In this document: positions 40,392-48,958 of the stretch, in pieces | Numbering within the stretch: position 1 is the stretch's first letter | Layout of the letters: every line of letters starts with the position of its first letter | DNA from: PALG01 sp964495885 | GTDB taxonomy: Bacteria; Bacteroidota; Bacteroidia; Flavobacteriales; Flavobacteriaceae | DNA: 64,000 nt | NCBI GenBank assembly: GCA_964495885.1 | Contig: CAZBWO010000003.1 | Span: 62,001-126,000 of the forward strand | Direction: 5' to 3' | Translations under genes and position numbers: made by a program | Notes under the pieces: model-generated | The model's database searches: none | What the model saw: only the letters and a program-made list of their open reading frames with translations | What the model was told of the DNA's origin: nothing

Positions 40392-42335
40392 ATGAACCTA
40401 ACGGAAAAGGATAAAGAAACAATCAAAAAGTGTTTGGAAGAAGGGAGCCCCATCCCTTCTATTTACAAACAAAAGCTTTTTAATACGCAAGATACCGAAT
40501 TTGTAGAGGCTACGAAGGATTATAAACTGATTTATAAAGGAAAGGCACGAAAAGAAGATATAATTGCTAATACACCTGCTGCTCCGCTACAAAAAATAAG
40601 AAGTTTCAACAGTGACAATCAGTTTGAAGACAACTGGAGCAATATGCTCATTTTTGGGGATAATCTACTTGCCTTAAAAGCCATATACGAAGACCAGCAA
40701 GGGCCAAATCTTTATAAGACAAAGAACAAAATAAAACTTATCTATATTGACCCGCCTTTTGCCACCAAGCAGGACTTTATGAAAGACAGTGAGAAGGCCT
40801 ACCGCGATAAAATCATTGGTGCTAAGTTTATTGAATTTTTGCGAAAACGTTTGATCTTGTTGAGAGAAATTTTAGCTGATGATGGATCAATATTTGTCCA
40901 TTTAGACTGGAAAAAAGGTCATTATATAAAAGCAATTCTGGACGAGATATTTGGAGAGCATAACTTTAAAAATGAAATAATTTGGAATTATTATGGCCCG
41001 GGTTCTCCACACATGAAGCAGTACAATAGAAAGCATGATAATATTTATTGGTATTCAAAGTCCAATGACTGGATTTTCAATGCAGATATGGTACGGACGG
41101 CGCATGATGAAAAGACTAAAGGGAATTTTAAAAAAGGACTTCGTGGTTCAGGTTTTATCGAGGGGAAATATGAAATTCCTGATGGAAAAGTACCAGAGGA
41201 CCATTGGTTATTGGCTATTGCAGGTAGATATCCTAAGGATGGTATTAAACGAGTAGGCTACCCTACAGAAAAACCATTACCTCTACTAGAAAGAATTATC
41301 CTTGGATCTTCAAATGAAAGGGATATTGTATTAGATGCATTTGGGGGTAGTGGTATTACTGCATGCGCAAGTGAATATCTTAACAGGAAGTGGATTACAT
41401 TAGATTGTGGCAAAATGTCAATTTACACCATACAAAGCAGATTATGTAAAATGAAAGGAATTCTGTTTAATGAGTTTCTTTCTGGCAGACCGAGAGAAGT
41501 TAAAGGGAACGAGTTTACTTTATATCATTCTGGGATTTATGATAATCAGCTCATACTGCAAATGGATTGGGATCAGTATCTTCCTTTTGTAGCTCAGTTG
41601 TTTGGAGTTAGAATAAGTGAACATAAGGTGCATAGCCTGAAAGTTGATGGTTACATAGGTGTCAATTCAGCTTATATATGGGATTATCCCAACCAAAAGG
41701 ATTTATTGTTAGATGAAGAGTATGTGGAAACACTTCATGAAGCTCTGGGAGGTAGAGCTGGCGACAAGTTCTATGTCATTGCTCCTATTTCGTCTTTAGG
41801 CTTCATGCAAGATGAGGTAAGGCATGGAAATACAACCTATGTATTTCTGAAAGTGCCGCTTTCTGTGCTCATGGCACTGATCAATAAAGGAGAACCTGGT
41901 GCACTGAAACAACCAGCTAGCGAGACAGATGTGAATGAGGTAATGGATGCCATTGGTTTTGACTTTATATCTCAGCCACAGGTGAAGTCCCACTACAAAC
42001 GCGTTACCCCTGAGAATAAAGATCTTTTCAATGCTTCAGATAAGGATTATATTATTGAGATAACGGAATTTAAATCAAATACGCTTGCTCATGACCCGGA
42101 AGATTTTGAAAACTTTGAAACCTTCTCAATGGTCATGGTGGATACCAACTACAACAGTGAGTATTTTCAATTGAATGAAGTTTTTTGGGCTGATAAAATA
42201 TTAGATACTGAAGTAGAAAAAGCCATTGTCCGCATTCCGGAAAAATCATTTACAGGAGATAAAATGATGATCATTTTCATGGATAAATATGGCAATGAAT
42301 TAAAAGTAATACGAACTAAAAAAGACTTTTCATGA
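40392..42335 (+). CDS. mod: type III restriction-modification methyltransferase (Mod)
   Basis: A 647-residue beta-class N6-adenine methyltransferase. Motif IV YIDPPFATKQDF (Asp120-Phe123) precedes SAM motif I VLDAFGGSGITA (near 313), the beta order typical of Mod. The central variable region (about 135-300 and 380-560) should hold the target-recognition domain. Mod modifies one strand of an asymmetric site and specifies recognition for Res. Its stop overlaps the res start by 4 bp (ATGA). No homopolymer or tetranucleotide repeat tract that would mark a phase-variable phasevarion is seen. Confidence 0.93.
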   Translation: MNLTEKDKETIKKCLEEGSPIPSIYKQKLFNTQDTEFVEATKDYKLIYKGKARKEDIIANTPAAPLQKIRSFNSDNQFEDNWSNMLIFGDNLLALKAIYEDQQGPNLYKTKNKIKLIYIDPPFATKQDFMKDSEKAYRDKIIGAKFIEFLRKRLILLREILADDGSIFVHLDWKKGHYIKAILDEIFGEHNFKNEIIWNYYGPGSPHMKQYNRKHDNIYWYSKSNDWIFNADMVRTAHDEKTKGNFKKGLRGSGFIEGKYEIPDGKVPEDHWLLAIAGRYPKDGIKRVGYPTEKPLPLLERIILGSSNERDIVLDAFGGSGITACASEYLNRKWITLDCGKMSIYTIQSRLCKMKGILFNEFLSGRPREVKGNEFTLYHSGIYDNQLILQMDWDQYLPFVAQLFGVRISEHKVHSLKVDGYIGVNSAYIWDYPNQKDLLLDEEYVETLHEALGGRAGDKFYVIAPISSLGFMQDEVRHGNTTYVFLKVPLSVLMALINKGEPGALKQPASETDVNEVMDAIGFDFISQPQVKSHYKRVTPENKDLFNASDKDYIIEITEFKSNTLAHDPEDFENFETFSMVMVDTNYNSEYFQLNEVFWADKILDTEVEKAIVRIPEKSFTGDKMMIIFMDKYGNELKVIRTKKDFS

Positions 42336-44953
42336 GCCTTCAATATAAACAAGACGATTTTGTCTTAAAGGTCAATGATTTTGCTGATCGGACTAATGCT
42401 ATTATAGGCAAGTATGAAGCATACCTGGATGCCATTACTACCGAAGATTTTGAGCATGTAAGGGAGGCTATTCGTATTTCTTTAAAGTTCCTTGTCACTG
42501 ATAGATTTAAAAACACAGGTGATCTGGCAAAGGAAAATTGGAAGAATAACCATAAACTTCAATTAAAGTACAATGATCTTGAGCAATATCTGCTCAATAT
42601 TCAAATTAAGGATAAAAAGGCTGCAAGTATTGACCTGGCTACCGGAACAGGAAAAAGCTGGGTAATATATGCGGTAGCTCAATTGGCATTAGCCGAGGGT
42701 TTGGTGGATAAAGTATTGGTTCTATGTCCTTCATTAACTATTGAGGAAGAACTGAAAAAGAAGTTTGAGCAACTGGCAGGTAGCCAAATCAATCAACAAA
42801 TCTTAAAAGAATTGGGAGCCATATATCCTTCGCCAAGCATTAAAAATGCTAATGTTCCCATTTTAGCAGGTGATATCTGTGTGGAAAATATTCATGCTGT
42901 TTATAAGCGAACAGGATCTTCTATTCAAGATAGCTTCGCCAAAAAAGGCCACAGAAGCCTTGTAATTAGTGATGAAGCACATCATATCTATAGCCCGGAT
43001 GATGCGGCTACTAAAAAGTGGTTTGATTTCATTACTAGTACTGATTATAATTTTGCATATCATATTGGTGTCACAGGAACACCATACATAGGCAATGAGT
43101 ATTTTCACGATGTTATTTATCGCTACGGGATAAAGCAAGCGATGGAAGATGGTGTAATAAAAAAGATTGACTATAAACTGGAAGAGGCGGATCAGGACAA
43201 AGGCTGGGACGAAACCTGGCACAATCATAATGAAATTGCTGAAAAATATAGTGGGAAGCTGAAGCCTCTAACTATTGTTGTTGCGGATAGGATTTACCGT
43301 ACAGTTGAAATTTGGAAGGAGCTTTCAGACTTTATAGCTAAAAAAGAGAAAACTAGTTTTACAGAAGCTTCAAAAAAAGTGATTTGGGTGGCCTCTGGTA
43401 TTCCTTCTAGTAAACAAGAAAAAGGGGTAATCCAGTCAATTGTTGAAAGCCCTGAAAAAATACGTAAAGAGAATCTCTCTATATTGAAAACTGTGGACGA
43501 ACCAGATAATCCGGTAGAATGGATTATATCTGTTGCCATGCTTACTGAGGGTTGGGATGTAAAAAATGTATTTCAGATAGTTCCACATGAACAGCGGGCA
43601 TTTAATTCCAAACTCCTTATTGCCCAAGTATTAGGGAGAGGACTGAGGATTCCAAAAGGTGTTGAACAGCCAGTTTATGTAAGAATTAATAACCACGAAA
43701 AATGGTCTCAAGAAATTAAGGATTTATATGAGGAGGTATTAGAACTCGAGAATAGGATTACCTACGGCTATACAGAAAGTCGTAAACAATATGAATTTCC
43801 TCTCTACAACCTGGACTACGAAGCTGAACAACAAACAGTGGGCAGTGAAAAACAACCTTCCACAAAAGAACCAAAAGTTGAAAAGCTAAAACCTCAGAAT
43901 AGAGTTAAGCAATCTTTTAGCGAATATTCTGAATCAGGTTCTGTTAGTTTTGAAATTGAAATTCAGGATAACGAAACCATTGAAGCCGCTGCAAGACAAA
44001 TCAAACTCTTTCTTAAGGATAAGGATCTAGAGATTTCTAAGGAATGGCCAATAAAAAGGATTAAGGATTTCCTAATCACAAAATTAGAAGCTCTTGGATA
44101 TGATTCTAATTATGTGAGTCGTGAGAACCTTTCCATTTTTAAGCAAGCATTTGGACCTATGTTTAGAGAGGCTGGAAAACAAGTAGTACGATTAATCCTT
44201 AAAGCTCAAAATACAACAGAGATAAGAATAGAAGACCTGCCCGTTCAGTCTTTTTCAGAAAGTAGTATAAAACGCAATGGGTATATATTTTATTCCAAGA
44301 AAGGGCTAGATGAATTAAAACCAGAGGAGTATGCAATCTTAGGCGAATATCTTAAAGACAAGGACAAAATAGAATCGGGTGGATTAGCAGAGGTTAGGGA
44401 AGTTGCGGCAAAATACGGAGGAAATATTCAAGAGATTGACTTCCTAGATAAAAATCTGGTGAAAGTTAAAGATGAGATTTTAAAGACCGCTCAAAATTTA
44501 GTGTATGTTTCGTATGAACCCGAGCGCCAATTCATGCAGGCCTTATTTGTAAATATTGACCTAATAGACTCATTTATAAAATCACCTGACAAGGGTTTCT
44601 ATGCTTTTCCTTATTCATATAAGCCTGCCGAAACAGGTTCCAGTCATGTTAAGCGCGAAAAATTCAACCCTGATTTCTTTATTAAAATAAAGGGACGGAA
44701 TAAAATCTTGGTTGTTGAAATAAAAGAAGAAGGGAATAATAATCCGAGAAATAAAGCCAAGCTAAGGGATGGAAGCCTTCACTTTTCAACATTAAACAGT
44801 AAATTAGAAGAGAAAGAAATTGAATGGCATTACCACTTTTATTTCTTGTCACCTGAAAACTACACCGACTTTTTCCAGGCGATACGGGAGGATAATTTGA
44901 ATTGGAAGTCTGAGTTAATGCAGGTTTTAGATAATACAAGTTCACCGTTTTAA
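42332..44953 (+). CDS. res: type III restriction endonuclease subunit (Res)
   Basis: An 873-residue SF2 helicase-nuclease. Walker A ATGTGKS is at residues 103-109, DEAH box VISDEAHH near 213, HIGVTGTPYIG is motif III, and ALRP-like QVLGRGLRIP is motif VI. The C-terminal endonuclease domain has NPDFFIKIKGRNKILVVEIK, i.e. PD...ExK around 779-797. It translocates along DNA and cleaves when two head-to-head sites meet, in complex with Mod. It overlaps mod by 4 bp. Confidence 0.93.
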   Translation: MSLQYKQDDFVLKVNDFADRTNAIIGKYEAYLDAITTEDFEHVREAIRISLKFLVTDRFKNTGDLAKENWKNNHKLQLKYNDLEQYLLNIQIKDKKAASIDLATGTGKSWVIYAVAQLALAEGLVDKVLVLCPSLTIEEELKKKFEQLAGSQINQQILKELGAIYPSPSIKNANVPILAGDICVENIHAVYKRTGSSIQDSFAKKGHRSLVISDEAHHIYSPDDAATKKWFDFITSTDYNFAYHIGVTGTPYIGNEYFHDVIYRYGIKQAMEDGVIKKIDYKLEEADQDKGWDETWHNHNEIAEKYSGKLKPLTIVVADRIYRTVEIWKELSDFIAKKEKTSFTEASKKVIWVASGIPSSKQEKGVIQSIVESPEKIRKENLSILKTVDEPDNPVEWIISVAMLTEGWDVKNVFQIVPHEQRAFNSKLLIAQVLGRGLRIPKGVEQPVYVRINNHEKWSQEIKDLYEEVLELENRITYGYTESRKQYEFPLYNLDYEAEQQTVGSEKQPSTKEPKVEKLKPQNRVKQSFSEYSESGSVSFEIEIQDNETIEAAARQIKLFLKDKDLEISKEWPIKRIKDFLITKLEALGYDSNYVSRENLSIFKQAFGPMFREAGKQVVRLILKAQNTTEIRIEDLPVQSFSESSIKRNGYIFYSKKGLDELKPEEYAILGEYLKDKDKIESGGLAEVREVAAKYGGNIQEIDFLDKNLVKVKDEILKTAQNLVYVSYEPERQFMQALFVNIDLIDSFIKSPDKGFYAFPYSYKPAETGSSHVKREKFNPDFFIKIKGRNKILVVEIKEEGNNNPRNKAKLRDGSLHFSTLNSKLEEKEIEWHYHFYFLSPENYTDFFQAIREDNLNWKSELMQVLDNTSSPF

Positions 44954-44962
44954 AGTGTAGTA

Positions 44963-45805
44963 ATGGCGAATCAATTTGGAGGTGAATGGACAGAAGCTAA
45001 GATTAGAGTATTTAAAAAATACTTGTATGCATATATGCAGATCATGAAAGGTAAACCATGGAAGTTGCTTTATTTTGATGGTTTTGCAGGTTCGGGGGAC
45101 ATTCAGACCCAACAGGAAACGGAAGAATTAATTGAAGGTACAGCAAGACACGTCCTAAGTCTTATTGAGCCTAGAGAATTTGACTTTTACTACTTTGTTG
45201 AAAAAGATTTGGACAATGCTCAACTACTTCAAAAGATCATAAACAATGAATTTTCAGAGCTGAAGGATAGGTCAGTTGTTGCTGGTGGAGAAGACTGCAA
45301 CAAAAAACTCATGGACATGGCTAACTTTTTAAAGAGCCAAAAAGGGAAGAACTACAAAGCCATAGCATTTATTGATCCCTATGGCATGCAAGTTAAATGG
45401 TCTGCTTTGGAGTCATTGAAAAATTTAGGTGTTGATTTGTGGATCTTAGTTCCAACAGGGATTGGAATTAACAGACTACTAAAGAAGAAAGAAAAATCAG
45501 GACAGGTTTGGTTTGACACATTAGGAGAGTTTTTTGGCCTTGATCCTAAGGAAATTGAAGATAAGTTTTACTATGAAGATCCTCAAATTGACCTATTTGG
45601 TAATCGTAAGTTTAAGAAAATTGAAAATGCCGTGGAGATAGCTGCTAGTCTTTATCAAGAAAGACTAAATACCATATTTAAGTATGTTTCTAAACCATTG
45701 CCATTGCGTAATAGCAGAAATGCAGTACTTTTTCATTTCATTTCAGCCTCCAATGTTCCCGTAGCTGTAAAAATAGCAAATGAAATAATAAAGAAGGAGA
45801 TTTAG
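44963..45805 (+). CDS. tcmP: three-Cys-motif partner protein TcmP
   Basis: A 280-residue protein. The N-terminus KIRVFKKYLYAYMQIMKGKPW-like stretch followed by LLYFDGFAGSGDI is the TcmP signature, with a Rossmann/methyltransferase-like first strand (FAGSG). AIAFIDPYGMQVKWSALE is a motif IV-like DPYG, so a nucleotide- or SAM-dependent activity is possible but unproven. It lies 9 bp after res and 1 bp before its canonical partner, the DUF5131 three-Cys-motif gene. Confidence 0.85.
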   Translation: MANQFGGEWTEAKIRVFKKYLYAYMQIMKGKPWKLLYFDGFAGSGDIQTQQETEELIEGTARHVLSLIEPREFDFYYFVEKDLDNAQLLQKIINNEFSELKDRSVVAGGEDCNKKLMDMANFLKSQKGKNYKAIAFIDPYGMQVKWSALESLKNLGVDLWILVPTGIGINRLLKKKEKSGQVWFDTLGEFFGLDPKEIEDKFYYEDPQIDLFGNRKFKKIENAVEIAASLYQERLNTIFKYVSKPLPLRNSRNAVLFHFISASNVPVAVKIANEIIKKEI

Positions 45806-45806
45806 A

Positions 45807-46520
45807 ATGGGACAATCATCAATAGAATGGACTGAATTAACATGGAACCCGGTAACAGGATGCTCTAAGGTTTCTGCAGGATGTAAATTCTGTTATGCTG
45901 AGGTAATGTCCAGACGTCTAAAGGCAATGGGCTTGGAAAAATACAAGGATGGATTTAATAAAGTAAGAATCCATCCCACTACTTTGGCCGATCCATATGA
46001 GTGGAAAGGTTCTAAAATGGTGTTTGTAAATTCTATGAGCGATTTATTTCATCCTGATGTACCTGATCACTTCATAAAGGATGTTTTCAAAGTGATGAAT
46101 GAGAATATTCAACACATTTTTCAAGTTCTTACTAAACGTCCTGAGAGAGTACTAGAAATGAACGATAAATTGTACTGGAGTAAGAATATATGGATTGGCA
46201 CATCAGTGGAAGATAAACGTGTTTTAGACAGAATTGATCTCCTTAGATTTAATGGTGCTTCAGTTAAGTTTATTTCATGTGAGCCGTTGATTGGACCCAT
46301 TTCGGGAATTAATCTTTCCAATATTGATTGGGTTATTGTTGGTGGAGAAAGCGGAAGAAATCCTAGGCCAATGAAAAAGGAATGGGTGTTGGATATTAAA
46401 GATCAATGTAAGATATATGGATCGGCATTCTTCTTTAAACAGTGGGGTGGTACTAACAAAAAGAAAGCAGGGCGTCTATTGGAGGGCAGAACTTACGATG
46501 GTTTTCCAAATCTTGGTTAA
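45807..46520 (+). CDS. DUF5131 (phage Gp37/Gp68-like) three-Cys-motif protein
   Basis: A 237-residue protein. The N-terminal IEWTELTWNPVTGCSKVS then AGCKFCYAEVMS carries the three cysteines (Cys19, Cys26, Cys29) in C-x6-C-x2-C, likely Fe-S ligands in a radical-SAM-like barrel. VGGESGRNPRPMKKEWV is the family's C-terminal motif; a final KQWGG is also conserved. It pairs with TcmP next to it. A base-modification or DNA/RNA-related reaction is plausible, not shown. Confidence 0.88.
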   Translation: MGQSSIEWTELTWNPVTGCSKVSAGCKFCYAEVMSRRLKAMGLEKYKDGFNKVRIHPTTLADPYEWKGSKMVFVNSMSDLFHPDVPDHFIKDVFKVMNENIQHIFQVLTKRPERVLEMNDKLYWSKNIWIGTSVEDKRVLDRIDLLRFNGASVKFISCEPLIGPISGINLSNIDWVIVGGESGRNPRPMKKEWVLDIKDQCKIYGSAFFFKQWGGTNKKKAGRLLEGRTYDGFPNLG

Positions 46521-46533
46521 TAAATTTTTTTAG

Positions 46534-47373
46534 TTGAAATTAAAGGATCAAATACAAAGACTACAGAGACCGGCCATATTGCTGGGCAATGGAATTAATA
46601 GGTTGGATAATACATTACCTGATTGGAAATCGCTTTTGCAAAGAGTTGGTGGAAGAAGTTTATCTTTTGAAGGGCTTACATATAGTGAGGTTTATGATTT
46701 CATTGAATTAAGAGATGGAAAGGGAAAAGAAATAAAAAAGAGAATTTGTTTAGAATTATCGTTAGATGAAACAGACTTTTTAGATTACCACAGAGAATTT
46801 TTAAAAATAGTTCAGTTACATGAGTGTCCCGTATTAACAACAAATTTTGACTTATCACTTAAAAAAGCAGGTAATCTTAAAAAGTATAGAACTAAGAATA
46901 AGGGGTTTACTCGCTGGTATCCTTGGGATATTTATTATGCACAAGAGAGTTTGATATATCCTACAGACGGTTTTGGAGTGTGGCATATCCATGGTTTAAT
47001 AGATTATTCAGAGAGTTTGAGAATGGGATTGTCGGATTATATGGGAAGTGTTGAGAAGTCAAGAAGATGGTTCCATAGAGGAGGTGCTCCCTTATTTAAG
47101 GGTAAGGACACCAATAATTGGAGAGGCAGGTATACATGGTTACATATCTGGTTTAATAGCCCACTTATAATTGTTGGACTCCAGTTAAATTCTCAAGAGG
47201 TATTTGTTAGGTGGCTTTTAATTGAACGTGAAAGGTATTTCAAAAAGTTCCCCGATAGAAGGCAGAGTACACTATTTATGGATAAAGGTAATGACCCGAC
47301 AATATTAAATTTCCTACAAAACTTCAATATAGATCATATAACGGTTAAAGATTATTCCGACCTTTATTCCTAA
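46534..47373 (+). CDS. SIR2-like domain protein (putative NADase effector)
   Basis: A 279-residue protein starting at TTG (46534), 13 bp after the DUF5131 gene. SIR2-fold landmarks: AILLGNGIN (residues 14-22, NAD-binding GxGxN), VLTTNFD (100-106), and VWHIHGLID with His151/His153 (catalytic-type His-Gly), followed by LIIVGLQL. SIR2 domains in bacterial defence proteins hydrolyse NAD+ to stop phage growth. Here there is no attached sensor, so activation would depend on a partner. It is the last gene before attR. Confidence 0.75.
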   Translation: MKLKDQIQRLQRPAILLGNGINRLDNTLPDWKSLLQRVGGRSLSFEGLTYSEVYDFIELRDGKGKEIKKRICLELSLDETDFLDYHREFLKIVQLHECPVLTTNFDLSLKKAGNLKKYRTKNKGFTRWYPWDIYYAQESLIYPTDGFGVWHIHGLIDYSESLRMGLSDYMGSVEKSRRWFHRGGAPLFKGKDTNNWRGRYTWLHIWFNSPLIIVGLQLNSQEVFVRWLLIERERYFKKFPDRRQSTLFMDKGNDPTILNFLQNFNIDHITVKDYSDLYS

Positions 47374-47478
47374 ATAGGATTAATTATTGTTTTAAAGCGG
47401 TTAAGATGAGTTTACTGACAAGTCTTAAATAATTAGTTCTATAACTTATTTAAAATCAACAAATAAGAAAATGATTCC

Positions 47479-47557
47479 CGAGTCCCGTCCAGACCGCAAC
47501 AAAAATGTTGTGTTGTGACACAGAGATGTGTTACGTGGTTTAGCGATAGACCAATGA
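47479..47557. repeat. attR: 79-bp direct repeat with tRNA-Asp 3' fragment
   Basis: Second copy of the attachment repeat. It starts CGAGTCCCGTCCAGACCG, the displaced 3' end of tRNA-Asp, preceded by unrelated AT-rich DNA. The gap 47374-47742 contains this site, a diverged terminator and the terminator at 47640-47673. Confidence 0.93.
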
Positions 47558-47639
47558 AGAGCTTGTCCTGAAACTGGTAGTACCGGTTGAAGTGATGGGC
47601 TTTTTTTGATTTAGGAAGTTTGTAATGCCTATTATGTTA

Positions 47640-47673
47640 GCCTGTCCCGAGCTTGTCGAGGGAGGCTTTTTTT
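47640..47673 (+). terminator. intrinsic terminator
   Basis: GCCT...CCCGA/TCGAGGG...AGGC nested stem with T7. The CCCGAGCTTGTCGAGGG core is a sequence often repeated in bacterial genomes. Confidence 0.7.
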
Positions 47674-47742
47674 GTTTGGGGTTTTTTAGTCCTGTAAATT
47701 GAATTTTCCCTACATTTATAGACTAACTAACTAACCTTTATC

Positions 47743-48255
47743 ATGAAAAGATATACACTTTACCTTCTATTATTTATTTTTCCACTCATGAGTAGCACTT
47801 GTGACGATGATGATGATCCTAGTGCTGGAGGGGATGATCTCCCCGGAGCTTTGGTGGCTAATATAGACGGACAATCCATAGATTTTAGGTATCAACCCAG
47901 GGCCTTTGAAGGAACTTCTCAAGCTGGTGATGATATTTTTGATGCCATTTTCATAAAAGGAGCGACTAGTGTGGATTTCTCAAAAGAATTGAATATAAAT
48001 ATTTTGAATCCTGCTGTGGGCTCGTTTGATCTTGATTTTGAGAATAGTCAAAGTGGGCTTCGAACGGCTATTACGTATAGTCAGATTTTTTCAAACGGAA
48101 CGGGAATTAATTACTATTCCATCAATGGAACGCTCACTGTTACTGAATTAGGAAATAGAATAAAAGGAACTTTTAATGGGACGTTGTTCAATCAGGATGA
48201 AGATAATGAGATTCCTATAGAAGGTTCATTTGATTTGGAAGTTGTCTCAGATTAA
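47743..48255 (+). CDS. predicted lipoprotein of unknown function
   Basis: A 170-residue protein with a signal and lipobox-like SSTC followed by a run of Asp (DDDDDP), the typical acidic sorting context of Bacteroidota surface lipoproteins. The body alternates short beta strands (IDGQSIDFRY, GSFDLDFEN, GTLTVTELGNRIKGTFNGTL), as in DUF6252-like lipoproteins. Immediately outside the integrative element. Confidence 0.7.
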   Translation: MKRYTLYLLLFIFPLMSSTCDDDDDPSAGGDDLPGALVANIDGQSIDFRYQPRAFEGTSQAGDDIFDAIFIKGATSVDFSKELNINILNPAVGSFDLDFENSQSGLRTAITYSQIFSNGTGINYYSINGTLTVTELGNRIKGTFNGTLFNQDEDNEIPIEGSFDLEVVSD

Positions 48256-48321
48256 ATTTAGAAGCTTCATGGAAGCAGTTAACCGAATTCCAAATTCAAG
48301 TTTATTAACCTGAGGCTAACC

Positions 48322-48352
48322 CCTGTCCGCCTTTGGATGGGCTTTTTTTGTT
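48322..48352 (+). terminator. terminator-like hairpin, near-copy of that at 27010-27037
   Basis: CCTGTCCGCCTTTGGATGGG then CTTTTTTTG; same spacing as the tRNA-Asp terminator. The stretch 48256-48701 holds this, an 18-bp palindrome and the cold-shock leader. Confidence 0.55.
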
Positions 48353-48395
48353 TTATCTCACATCCTTTTTTGAAATAAATACATAAAACAAGGCG

Positions 48396-48413
48396 TGGTA
48401 AATTAATTTACCA
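48396..48413. promoter_or_regulatory. 18-bp perfect palindrome
   Basis: TGGTAAATTAATTTACCA is a perfect inverted repeat ~290 bp upstream of the cold-shock gene and beside a TACCTTCG element. It could be an operator. Confidence 0.45.
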
Positions 48414-48701
48414 TACCTTCGCCCCGTTATTGGCGATAAGCTTTTTAAGAAGAATCGCATCATATTTAGGACAGTTTTTAATGTTCTTTAGGATTATTTG
48501 ACAAGTTTTATTTTTTCTAGTAGTAGATTTCCTTTCCTAGTTAGTAGTATCCTTTCTCTTTTCCTTTTCCATTCATCGTGTCTCTTACAATGATTTCATT
48601 GATATGCTTAGTTGCATGTTGCCAATAGTTCATTTAAACGTATCAGTATGAAATTGATTCAAAAATTTAAACAAGTATTTACTACTAAAAACACAAATAG
48701 T

Positions 48702-48893
48702 ATGAAAAAAGGAACCGTAAAGTTTTTTAACAACACCAAAGGATTTGGATTTATCAAGGAAGATGGCTCTAATGAGGACATCTTTGTGCACATGAGCGGA
48801 ATTATTGATGATATCCGTGAAAATGACGAAGTAACCTTTGAAACTACACAAGGGAAAAAAGGAATTAACGCCATCAATGTACAATTGGCTTAA
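48702..48893 (+). CDS. cold-shock domain protein (CspA family)
   Basis: A 63-residue OB-fold protein from MKKGTVKFFNN. RNP1 KGFGFI and RNP2 DIFVH are intact. Cold-shock proteins bind single-stranded RNA/DNA and melt structure. The frame is open for 30 more codons upstream with an ATG at 48648, but that part (MKLIQKFKQVFTTKNTNS) is not in the family and would be the 5' UTR. A long leader is usual for cold-induced csp genes. Confidence 0.9.
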   Translation: MKKGTVKFFNNTKGFGFIKEDGSNEDIFVHMSGIIDDIRENDEVTFETTQGKKGINAINVQLA

Positions 48894-48912
48894 GTAAAAC
48901 ATTCTTTGTATA

Positions 48913-48943
48913 AAAAAACCCTTCCAACTCGGAAGGGTTTTTA
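48913..48943. terminator. bidirectional intrinsic terminator
   Basis: AAACCCTTCC/GGAAGGGTTT stem between the convergent csp and ppdK genes, with A-run and T-run on either side. Confidence 0.9.
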
Positions 48944-48958
48944 TAAAAAGGGCCACTG

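Larger units (their letters stand above)
26928..47557. mobile_element. 20.55-kb integrative element in tRNA-Asp
   Basis: Bounded by 79-bp direct repeats (26928-27006 and 47479-47557) that start in the T arm of tRNA-Asp and run on past it. A tyrosine integrase (28016-29221) is near the left end. Cargo includes a type III RM system, a SIR2-like protein, and a CHAT/nuclease/helicase module; the backbone has Sak4-like, DUF3871, winged-helix and RadC-like genes. No relaxase, coupling protein, capsid or terminase gene is seen, so self-transfer is not evident. Length from repeat start to repeat start is 20,551 bp. Confidence 0.9.

Noticed and set aside
40392..42335. Phase-variable mod gene (phasevarion)
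   Set aside because: No long homopolymer or short tandem repeat is seen in the coding sequence or near the start.
26928..47557. Prophage or self-transmissible ICE
   Set aside because: No capsid, portal, terminase, relaxase, coupling protein or Tra genes are visible; only integration and replication-recombination genes.
48612..48701. N-terminal extension of the cold-shock protein
   Set aside because: Cold-shock proteins start at MKKGTVKFF-type sequence; the extra codons are better read as the 5' UTR.
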